Below, piece by piece: positions 1 to 5,234 of a DNA stretch of 7,252 nucleotides. The position numbers were made by a program, and so were the translations under genes. Origin of the DNA: Thiomicrorhabdus sp. (lineage in GTDB: Bacteria > Pseudomonadota > Gammaproteobacteria > Thiomicrospirales > Thiomicrospiraceae); NCBI GenBank assembly GCA_015488565.1, contig WFNQ01000184.1, positions 1 through 7,252 of the forward strand, written 5' to 3'. Position 1 is the first letter of the stretch; each line of letters starts with the position of its first letter. The notes under the pieces were generated by a model. That model made no database searches. It saw only the letters and a program-made list of their open reading frames with translations, and was not told the DNA's origin.

Positions 1-121
1 TTCTAATTTAATGTCAATCCAAAATTAAACGTTTATACTAACCTAAGAAAGCTCGCTATAACACCCCCCTTCTAATTAAAATTTCAACCCCTCTTTCATA
101 GATTACCTAAAGGTATTTAAT
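1..121. other. AT-rich leader upstream of the ABC ATPase remnant
   Basis: No coding sequence is evident. The stretch holds an imperfect direct repeat: bases 1-20 and 70-90 both begin TTCTAATT and continue to a TCAA-C-C core. A run of six C lies at 64-69. TATAAC at 57-62 resembles a -10 box, but I see no convincing -35 at the right distance. On the minus strand, TTGACA at 12-17 would be a strong -35 for a promoter firing out of the left edge, but its -10 would lie outside the window. The final part (AAAGG at 109-113) is the ribosome binding site of the remnant gene at 122. Confidence 0.35.
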
Positions 122-271
122 ATGAATCTATCCACACAAAAAATTACCCCCCCCCCTGTCTTTCAGCTGAGCAATGTAACCAAAACTTATCAAATGGGCG
201 AAGTGAACGTAGATGCGTTAAGAGGGATTAATATAGAACTTTATTGTGGTGAACTCGCCGTTTTAATATAG
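122..271 (+). pseudogene. 5' remnant of a MacB/LolD-type ABC transporter ATPase
   Basis: This 49-codon reading frame (ATG 122, TAG 269-271) lies below usual ORF-length cutoffs. Residues 17-36 read as the start of a MacB/LolD/DevA-type ABC ATPase: a beta-strand followed by N-V-T-K-T-Y and M-G-E-V, then A-L-R-G-I at 32-36, and G-E-L-A-V-L at 43-48. In the family, the Walker A loop (GPSGSGKS-like) follows directly. Here a stop follows instead, so the nucleotide-binding site, signature motif and Walker B are all absent and the product cannot be a working ATPase. The start is supported by AAAGG at 109-113, 8 nt upstream. Codons 9-12 contain a C10 tract (147-156) that keeps the family frame at its present length. 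No continuation of the gene is seen downstream, so deletion or insertion at about 268 is inferred. The family call is from motif memory. Confidence 0.7.
147..156 (+). repeat. C10 homopolymer tract inside the ABC remnant
   Basis: Ten consecutive C encode parts of Thr9-Pro10-Pro11-Pro12 of the remnant. The frame downstream of the tract matches the ABC family, so ten is the in-frame length. Gain or loss of one base would shift the frame. Tracts of this kind are known slipped-strand sites in bacteria, but are also typical places for sequencing error. Confidence 0.85.
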
Positions 272-424
272 GCTTTATCTTTCGATTTTATACTCTCATT
301 TCCAACTTAAACGCCATTGAAAATAGGGCGATAATAACCAAAATGCCGTGAGCGCAAAAGAGTGACTCATCGACTAAAATTGAGCCGAAATAACATTCGT
401 TAGTAAATGGGTTATAAAAACAGG
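272..424. other. Non-coding stretch between the ABC remnant and the pilZ-type gene
   Basis: I find no gene, RNA or insertion-sequence end here. The only structure is a 9-base direct repeat GGTTATAAA at 410-418 and 423-431; the second copy covers the stop codon of the minus-strand gene ending at 425. A CGCC/GGCG pair near 316-334 has only four base pairs and a long loop, which is too weak to call a terminator for either flanking gene. Confidence 0.4.
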
Positions 425-1246
425 TTATAAACGATTAACATACTCTTCGGCCATTTTTAGTGCTTCATCTGCATTCATGCCTTGGTGCATAAAATCGTAA
501 GCGATTTGCTGTTGTTCGGTTAAAAAACGGGTTTCAAAATCGGAGATCAAGGTTTTCCATGCCGATTTATCTTCGGGCTGGTCGGGTGTGTGTGCTAATA
601 ATTTCGCCAACATACCAAGTGCAATGGTGGTGTCACTCATGTGGTCGTAATAGTCAGAAAAACGGCTTAACACTTGCTTAAGCGCTTCGACATCAACCTG
701 AGTTCCTTGCGCCGAATCAATGCTGTCTTGAATGTCTTGCAGTAAAACATGCCCCCAATTTCGACTGGATTTCAGTTGTGATACCGCTAAATTAAGCGCC
801 ATACTGGCTTCTTGAAAGTCGGCTTGATCGGTGGAGAGGGAGGAGCCGTCTTCGATAAAATCAAATTCGGATAGTTTGGAATCGGCCATCGAGACTAATG
901 CGGTTTTTTCATCGGTCATCACAATACGGTGATGCGATAACAGCTGTGCGCTGGTGACTTGAACAATGTGGCAACCACATAAAAACCGTTCACCTTCGGC
1001 ACGTTGGTGCACCACTTCAACACTTTCTAAGCAATACACCTCGTCGGTTTCTGTATTTTTTATTCTCAGACTAATCTGTTGTTCAGGTAAAAAATAATCC
1101 GCCTCTTCCACCCAAAAACTTAAGCCCGTTAAATTGACATCAAAGCCATCAAAAGGGTCTGAAAAACCTTCATCTTCATTGCCTGTCACCAAAAAGGGGC
1201 GTAAAAACCGTGACGATTGCCGCTGTTCTAAATCCATTTGAATCAT
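425..1246 (-). CDS. PilZ-type (putative c-di-GMP receptor) protein with an unknown C-terminal region
   Basis: The 273-residue protein has no signal peptide and is probably cytoplasmic. Residues 7-115 resemble a PilZ domain: an R-x-x-x-R motif (R9, R13) and, 23 residues on, D36-V-N-L-T-G41. This matches the [D/N]-x-S-x-x-G c-di-GMP-binding element except for Asn in place of Ser. Alternating beta-strands and a C-G-C-H-I-V strand at about 90-95 fit the end of the barrel. Residues 140-273 are acidic and look helical; I do not recognise them. PilZ proteins typically bind c-di-GMP and relay it to motility, adhesion or polysaccharide machinery; which applies here is unknown. The start at 1246 is chosen because a G-rich ribosome binding site lies 5 nt upstream; Met4 would be 14 nt away. 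It is the last gene of the minus-strand series, 32 nt after the small orphan gene. No terminator is seen after it. Confidence 0.7.
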   Translation of the reverse strand: MIQMDLEQRQSSRFLRPFLVTGNEDEGFSDPFDGFDVNLTGLSFWVEEADYFLPEQQISLRIKNTETDEVYCLESVEVVHQRAEGERFLCGCHIVQVTSAQLLSHHRIVMTDEKTALVSMADSKLSEFDFIEDGSSLSTDQADFQEASMALNLAVSQLKSSRNWGHVLLQDIQDSIDSAQGTQVDVEALKQVLSRFSDYYDHMSDTTIALGMLAKLLAHTPDQPEDKSAWKTLISDFETRFLTEQQQIAYDFMHQGMNADEALKMAEEYVNRL

Positions 1247-1251
1247 TTTTA

Positions 1252-1261
1252 CCCCCCCCTT
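1252..1261 (-). promoter_or_regulatory. Ribosome binding site made of a G8 tract, for the pilZ-type gene
   Basis: On the minus strand the sequence reads AA followed by eight G, then TAAAA and ATG. The G run replaces a normal AGGAGG core, and it lies 5 nt from the start codon at 1246. A homopolymer in this position could vary in length by slippage and so alter initiation strength, but only one length is visible here. Confidence 0.55.
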
Positions 1262-1278
1262 GTATGTTTTATTCTCGT

Positions 1279-1539
1279 TTATCGAGTTTTAAAACCCAGT
1301 GCCAAGCATTCCGACTCGGGCAACCAACCCAAGCAGCTTCTGACTTTTAACGATTGATAGTTACGAACAATCGGCATAATGGTCACCGTACCCCAAATAA
1401 TTTGATACCAATGCCAACCAATGGCAGACGGCTGTGCTGCCCACCATAAGTTATTCACCCCAAAGTGCTTGGTTTTAAACACTAAGTGAATCGCTAAACG
1501 CCAATATTTAAGACCATAAGCCAAGCGAGTTGAAAGCAT
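1279..1539 (-). CDS. Small tryptophan-rich hypothetical protein
   Basis: I do not recognise this 86-residue protein. It has seven tryptophans (13, 32, 33, 42, 44, 49, 72), several in the aromatic cluster W32-W33 and W42-H-W-Y-x-x-x-W49. A short hydrophobic run follows at 47-58, and two cysteines (69, 78) lie near the C-terminus. The N-terminus is basic and amphipathic (K11, R14, K22, K24), with no clear signal peptide. It could be a small peripheral membrane protein, but no transmembrane helix is convincing. Evidence that it is real: the start is 3 nt after the tlpA stop, and GAGGAA formed by the last two tlpA codons (1546-1551) sits 6 nt upstream of its ATG. Translational coupling to tlpA is therefore likely. 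It is followed closely by the pilZ-type gene. A spurious ORF remains possible. Confidence 0.55.
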   Translation of the reverse strand: MLSTRLAYGLKYWRLAIHLVFKTKHFGVNNLWWAAQPSAIGWHWYQIIWGTVTIMPIVRNYQSLKVRSCLGWLPESECLALGFKTR

Positions 1540-1542
1540 CCT

Positions 1543-2091
1543 TTATTCCTCACCTTTTTGGGTGGTATTTTTTGCTTCTGCAGGGGGATTCATTTCGGTG
1601 TATTTCGCCATAAATCCTTCTAGCATTTTTTGATCGACCATTCCAGTTCGAGCAGCAACCACTTGACCGTCAGGAGCAACCATATAGGTAGCAGGTAAGC
1701 CATATACGCGACCAAATGGGCTGGTAATGCCATCCATTTTTCCTTCAAATCGTACAATAGGAAAATTAATCATCTGCTCTTGTGCAAAGGCTTTTACTTT
1801 ACTAATGGCAATATCTTCATAGTTCACGCCAATCACGATAGCATTTTTATCTTTGTGCTCTTCATGAAACATAATTAAGTCGGGGATTTCCACCAAACAC
1901 GGCGGACACCAAGTGGCCCATAAATTGACAATAACCCACTTGCCTTTATAGTCCGATAACATTGTTTCATTGCCGTCTAAATCAATAAACTTAATGTCCT
2001 CTTTTAATTCGGCACTATAAACGGTCGAACTCCAAGCAAATAAAGCCATCAATAGAGTCAAAATAAATGTACGATAAAATGAAGTTTTCAT
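1543..2091 (-). CDS. TlpA/ResA-like periplasmic thiol-disulfide protein
   Basis: The 182-residue protein begins with a signal peptide: a basic start, a hydrophobic core at about 8-20, and probable cleavage near S26/A27. A thioredoxin-like domain follows. Its active site is W61-C62-P63-P64-C65, preceded by the V-N-L-W-A-T strand. The cis-proline is at G131-L-P133-A-T, and the insertion between the first strand-helix unit and the rest is typical of the TlpA/ResA/AhpC-TSA redoxin family. Such proteins act in the periplasm, usually as reductants of cytochrome c-type apoproteins or other thiol targets; the target here is not shown. The tail from about 168 is low-complexity and charged. AGGAA at 2101-2105, 9 nt before the ATG, supports the start. 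The gene lies 70 nt after hda and leads the tlpA-orphan-pilZ group. Confidence 0.88.
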   Translation of the reverse strand: MKTSFYRTFILTLLMALFAWSSTVYSAELKEDIKFIDLDGNETMLSDYKGKWVIVNLWATWCPPCLVEIPDLIMFHEEHKDKNAIVIGVNYEDIAISKVKAFAQEQMINFPIVRFEGKMDGITSPFGRVYGLPATYMVAPDGQVVAARTGMVDQKMLEGFMAKYTEMNPPAEAKNTTQKGEE

Positions 2092-2161
2092 ATAAAAAAG
2101 TTCCTGTATTTTTTAATGGCCTGTAATGCAAAGACATTAGGTTTAATTATGTTTAATTTAA
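2092..2161 (-). other. AT-rich spacer between hda and tlpA with degenerate GTTTAATT repeats
   Basis: On the plus strand, 2141-2175 contains three imperfect copies of a GTTTAATT/GTTTGATT unit running into the hda stop codon. An imperfect hairpin is possible at 2120-2141 (TAATG against CATTA with a 6-nt loop), but it has no T-run and is not a convincing terminator. On the minus strand, a TTGCAT hexamer could be a -35 for tlpA, yet the expected -10 is poor. The tlpA group may be read through from the hda promoter or have its own weak promoter here. Confidence 0.35.
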
Positions 2162-2869
2162 TTAGGTTTGATTTAAAAAGGTTTTGACAAAAGGCAGGGT
2201 TAACCGTCTTTTTTCAACTAATGTGGCTTGTTCCAACAGCTTTAAAACAGCTAATAGCTCCTGTAAATCGGTTGAAAACTGTTTAATTAAATAATTTCCG
2301 ACATCATTGGGTAACTCAAACCCCAATCGCTGACTGTGGCGTTGTAAGGCCAAAATAACCTCTTCTTTTTCGGCTAAGGCCTGAATTTCAATGGGCAATA
2401 CCATCATTAAGGCTTTGGCTAACTCCGTAGTCGCAATGTCCCAATCGTTGATGGGCGTTTGACCCGCTAAAATAAGAGTATGCCCTTGCACACTGGATTT
2501 AGTAATTAAGTTAGCGAGCGAGTGTTCCCACTTAGCTTGTCCAATAATATGGTTCATATCGTCTAAACAGACCAACGGCATCTGCTCTAACCCGATAAGT
2601 ACATCAGGAATCAACGGCAACGAGTGATCTTCAAAAGGTAAATACACGCTGGCTTTCCCTTGCTCTGTAATAAAACGGCAAGAGGCTTGTAATAGGTGTG
2701 TTTTTCCCACGCCACTGTCGCCGTGCAAATAAAAGGCACTGCCATTGGACTGCATTAAGGCACTTTGCAGGCTATTAAAGGCCACAGCCAATGACTCTTT
2801 TTCTGTCACAAAGGTTTCGAAACAAGCATCATCTCGTAAGCCAATTTTTAACGGCATTTGTACAAACAC
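2162..2869 (-). CDS. hda: DnaA regulatory inactivator Hda
   Basis: Hda is a DnaA-like AAA+ protein which, with the DNA-loaded beta clamp, stimulates ATP hydrolysis by DnaA and so limits re-initiation of replication. The 235-residue length fits the family (E. coli about 233). Q4-M-P-L-K-I9 aligns with the clamp-binding QLSLPL motif. Walker A is G50-D-S-G-V-G-K-T57, more canonical than in E. coli, and Walker B is L-V-C-L-D103-D104. The R-L-G-F-E-L-P segment (181-187) and the L-T-L-P-F-V-K ending are also Hda-like. The GTG start at 2867-2869 is favoured over Met5 because it keeps the clamp-motif Gln and has AAGGAA 8 nt upstream. It overlaps the DUF2066 stop by one base (TAGTG), which suggests coupling. 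Oddity: the E. coli arginine finger position (R153) aligns without gaps to A153, with K152 beside it. Confidence 0.9.
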   Translation of the reverse strand: MFVQMPLKIGLRDDACFETFVTEKESLAVAFNSLQSALMQSNGSAFYLHGDSGVGKTHLLQASCRFITEQGKASVYLPFEDHSLPLIPDVLIGLEQMPLVCLDDMNHIIGQAKWEHSLANLITKSSVQGHTLILAGQTPINDWDIATTELAKALMMVLPIEIQALAEKEEVILALQRHSQRLGFELPNDVGNYLIKQFSTDLQELLAVLKLLEQATLVEKRRLTLPFVKTFLNQT

Positions 2870-3987
2870 TAGGGGGTTTCCTTATTTGGTTTTACAAAAA
2901 GTTCAGGATTTACGTCAAGTTCAATGATTTGCTTTGCAGGAAAGCTGTCAACCAAAACGGATTGTGGCCAACGTTGAATCCAGTTTAAAATGGCCTGATA
3001 ACTCATTTGAGGGGTTATTCTATACTGAACCTGTCCTGCCTGCATAGAAACCAGCGTGACGGAGCGAATCATTTTCGGCTGCTCTGTTAACAAGCGTTCA
3101 AAAAACATGGCTTCCTCTAATTGAGTAATATTATGTATATTAAGCAGGATAGGTTGTTTTTTTAGTACGCCCTCTTCCAACTGCCGCGAGGACTTATATC
3201 GCTCTACATAGTAAGTCGCAACTTGGTCAAACATTTGATCCATTAACGCTAAAATAACTTGGCCTTGCTGCTCGCCTGCTAACACTTGCTCTCCCATATT
3301 ATTGTATAACGCCCATGTTAAATGGTTTGTTTGCGAACCATTTATGACCACCTTAAAGCGCAACAAAAAGGGTTGATTCAAGTTGGCCAAGAGCGCTTGA
3401 ATGACTGAGTTTGTTTTTCCAGAGTCTGCCGATAAATCCGAACGCATTAGCAATGGGGTTAATTGCGTTGCCGGCAAGAAAATCGGCAACCGTATTTTTT
3501 TTGGATAAGCACGAAAATCCGCATCCAAACGGTATTGGAGTACATTTTGATCTAATTGAATTAAATCACCTCCTTGAACCAAAGCCCCTTCCACCACGGT
3601 GGTAGGACGAGAGGCTAATGGCCAAATAGGGACAAATCGTTGATGAAATTCTTTACGTAACTTCGCTTCATCAAAGCTATAGACAATGTTCTTACCAATC
3701 GTAACGCCATCCTCCAATCTAGGGGTAATATCATAGGTTTTTAACCACGATTTAGGGGATTTAAGGTACGCTTGTGCCACGCGGCTATTCAAAAATGACT
3801 TTTGTCCTGTTAATCGAACCAACAACAAAGCCATCGCATCATCAAGCGTTTGCTCAACCGATGCTTCACCATCATAGGGCAAGGTGACCATAAATAAATC
3901 ACGGGATTGGACGCGCTCTCCATCAGCATAAACACTCGAAACAAAGCCGAACCATAAAAATAGCACTAATAAGCAAAAACTTCTCAT
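2869..3987 (-). CDS. DUF2066 family exported protein
   Basis: The 372-residue protein starts with a signal peptide (hydrophobic 4-18, probable cleavage after V-Y-A21). The first third carries typical DUF2066 features: a strand reading V-T-L-P-Y-D at about 34-39, then the helix A-L-L-L-V-R-L-T-G (53-61), and further on an F-D...L-R-K-E-F segment ending in P-I-W-P and R-P. No catalytic motif is visible and the family function is unknown. A location in the periplasm or attached to the envelope is inferred from the signal peptide; there is no lipobox. The start is supported by GAGAG at 3994-3998, 6 nt upstream. As I recall, a DUF2066 gene next to hda and divergent from purM also occurs in Pseudomonas, which supports the assignment. 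It overlaps hda by one base. Confidence 0.8.
   Translation of the reverse strand: MRSFCLLVLFLWFGFVSSVYADGERVQSRDLFMVTLPYDGEASVEQTLDDAMALLLVRLTGQKSFLNSRVAQAYLKSPKSWLKTYDITPRLEDGVTIGKNIVYSFDEAKLRKEFHQRFVPIWPLASRPTTVVEGALVQGGDLIQLDQNVLQYRLDADFRAYPKKIRLPIFLPATQLTPLLMRSDLSADSGKTNSVIQALLANLNQPFLLRFKVVINGSQTNHLTWALYNNMGEQVLAGEQQGQVILALMDQMFDQVATYYVERYKSSRQLEEGVLKKQPILLNIHNITQLEEAMFFERLLTEQPKMIRSVTLVSMQAGQVQYRITPQMSYQAILNWIQRWPQSVLVDSFPAKQIIELDVNPELFVKPNKETP
2878..2883 (-). promoter_or_regulatory. Ribosome binding site deciding the GTG start of hda
   Basis: AAGGAA on the minus strand lies 8 nt before the GTG at 2867-2869, inside the last codons of the DUF2066 gene. The alternative ATG (Met5) would be 20 nt away, so the GTG is preferred. 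Confidence 0.7.
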
Positions 3988-4017
3988 ATATTACTCTCAA
4001 AATTTCGTTACAATATC

Positions 4018-4045
4018 ATAATATTTTTTAACCCCCTCAGTACAA
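4018..4045 (-). promoter_or_regulatory. Predicted sigma70 promoter for DUF2066-hda
   Basis: On the minus strand, TTGTAC (4040-4045) and TATTAT (4018-4023) are separated by 16 nt. This places a transcript start near 4011 and a short 5' leader of about 24 nt before the DUF2066 ATG. The match is four of six at the -35 and five of six at the -10. No other candidate in the 136-nt divergent region is as good on this strand. Confidence 0.5.
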
Positions 4046-4049
4046 CCTT

Positions 4050-4090
4050 TTAAGGCAATGTAAGCTTGTTTTAAGCTTTACTCAAAACAG
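4050..4090 (+). promoter_or_regulatory. Helically phased TAAG repeats upstream of purM, possible regulator site
   Basis: TAAG occurs at 4051, 4061 and 4072, that is at 10- and 11-nt spacing. The last two copies extend to TAAGCTT. Such tandem repeats of one helical turn are typical of winged-helix response-regulator sites, but no regulator can be named. An inverted repeat TGTTTT (4067-4072) / AAAACA (4084-4089) overlaps them. The array lies between the two divergent genes. I could not place a convincing purM promoter; TAGAAT at 4111-4116 is too close to the ATG to be its usual -10. Confidence 0.35.
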
Positions 4091-4123
4091 GCGACAAGCC
4101 CGTTTAATTTTAGAATAGAGACT

Positions 4124-5173
4124 ATGACTACAAATAAACAATCCATAAATTACAAAGATTCCGGTGTTGATATTGATGCAGGAAATGCCCTTGTTGAAGC
4201 CATCAAGCCCATTGCAAAAGCCACAACTCGTCCAGAAGTCCCTGCCTCTTTAGGTGGCTTTGGCGCGTTATTTGAACTGGATATGAGCAAATACAAAAAT
4301 CCTATTCTTGTCTCGGGTACGGACGGCGTTGGTACGAAACTTCGCCTTGCCATTGACAGCGGTAAACACGATCAAGTAGGCATTGATTTAGTGGCCATGT
4401 GTGTTAATGATTTAATTGTACAGGGTGCTGAACCCCTGTTTTTCTTAGATTACTACGCAACAGGCAAACTTGAAATTGATATCGCCACCGATGTGGTCAA
4501 AGGTATTGGAGAGGGTTGTCTGCAATCTGGTTGTGCATTAATTGGTGGCGAAACCGCTGAAATGCCCGGCATGTATCACAATGGTGACTACGACTTAGCT
4601 GGCTTTTGTGTCGGTATCGTTGAAAAAGCCGACTTAATTGATGGCACCAAAGTTAAAGCGGGCGATGTCATGCTTGGACTGGCCTCAACAGGCCCACACT
4701 CAAACGGTTACTCGTTGATTCGTAAAATTCTTGAGGTCAGCAACGCTGATTTGCAGATGGATATTGACGGCCAGCCCTTAATTGATGCCTTGATGACGCC
4801 GACTAAAATTTACGTTAAGTCATTACTTGAATTAATGAAGTCGGTTGATATTCATGCCGTTTCTCATATTACGGGGGGTGGATTACTCGAAAACCTACCT
4901 CGTGTTATGCCCAGCCATACTTCCGCTAACATTAATACCAACAGTTGGCAGCGCCCTGCGGTATTTGACTGGATTCAAGAAGCCGGTAACGTTGAATATG
5001 AAGAGATGCACCGTACACTAAACTGTGGAATTGGTTTGGTCATCGTTATCGATCAAGCCGATCAACAAAAAGCGACTGAGCTGTTAACCGCCGCTGGCGA
5101 AACCGTCTCCGTGATTGGTCAAATCGAAGCCTCCGAAAATGAAGCGCCTAGCGTTAAGCTTGTTCAGGCTTAA
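4124..5173 (+). CDS. purM: Phosphoribosylformylglycinamidine cyclo-ligase (AIR synthetase)
   Basis: PurM closes FGAM to aminoimidazole ribonucleotide with ATP, the fifth step of purine synthesis, in the cytoplasm. The 349 residues match the E. coli enzyme (345) over the whole length. Visible landmarks are the N-terminal Y10-K-D-S-G-V-D-I-D-A-G-N, the glycine-rich L43-G-G-F-G, the ATP-binding S64-G-T-D-G-V-G-T-K-L73, C93-V-N-D-L, D109-Y-Y-A-T-G-K, the G141-G-E-T-A-E-M-P-G-M150 signature, and G-P-H-S-N-G-Y-S-L and H-I-T-G-G-G-L further on. No key residue appears to be missing. The start matches the E. coli N-terminus, although the ribosome binding site is weak (TAGAG near 4116-4120). It is the first gene of the plus-strand series, divergent from DUF2066-hda, with purN 55 nt downstream. 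Confidence 0.97.
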   Translation: MTTNKQSINYKDSGVDIDAGNALVEAIKPIAKATTRPEVPASLGGFGALFELDMSKYKNPILVSGTDGVGTKLRLAIDSGKHDQVGIDLVAMCVNDLIVQGAEPLFFLDYYATGKLEIDIATDVVKGIGEGCLQSGCALIGGETAEMPGMYHNGDYDLAGFCVGIVEKADLIDGTKVKAGDVMLGLASTGPHSNGYSLIRKILEVSNADLQMDIDGQPLIDALMTPTKIYVKSLLELMKSVDIHAVSHITGGGLLENLPRVMPSHTSANINTNSWQRPAVFDWIQEAGNVEYEEMHRTLNCGIGLVIVIDQADQQKATELLTAAGETVSVIGQIEASENEAPSVKLVQA

Positions 5174-5181
5174 GCTTGGTT

Positions 5182-5205
5182 AAATGCCGTTTTAAACGGC
5201 ATTTT
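5182..5205 (+). terminator. Inverted repeat between purM and purN (terminator or attenuator)
   Basis: AAATGCCGTTT (5182-5192) is exactly complementary to 5194-5204, with one base between the arms. The real hairpin would have about nine to ten pairs with a 3-5-nt loop and a GCCG core. It is followed by a T and then C-rich sequence rather than a long U-run, so termination is probably partial. It begins 8 nt after the purM stop and would reduce purN expression relative to purM, or stabilise the purM 3' end. Because the stem is flanked by A and T on both sides, it could also act on minus-strand transcripts. Confidence 0.6.
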
Positions 5206-5234
5206 CTCCCCCCCTATCCACTCATAAGATGACT

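Noticed and set aside
312..336. CGCC/GGCG pair as terminator of the PilZ gene
   Set aside because: Four pairs with a loop of more than ten bases, about 90 nt beyond the stop codon, no T-run.
1274..1286. CTCG-TTTAT-CGAG hairpin at the end of the small orphan gene
   Set aside because: Only four base pairs with no proper U-run in the gene's direction; too weak to be a terminator.
2745..2988. Two short plus-strand frames across the hda/DUF2066 border
   Set aside because: They run antisense to two well-supported genes and have no motifs.
3988..4123. Purine riboswitch or PurR operator before purM
   Set aside because: No aptamer-like pairing was found, and nothing resembles the PurR consensus with its central CG in an inverted repeat.
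4150..4353. Minus-strand open frame of 67 codons
   Set aside because: Antisense shadow of the conserved purM start.
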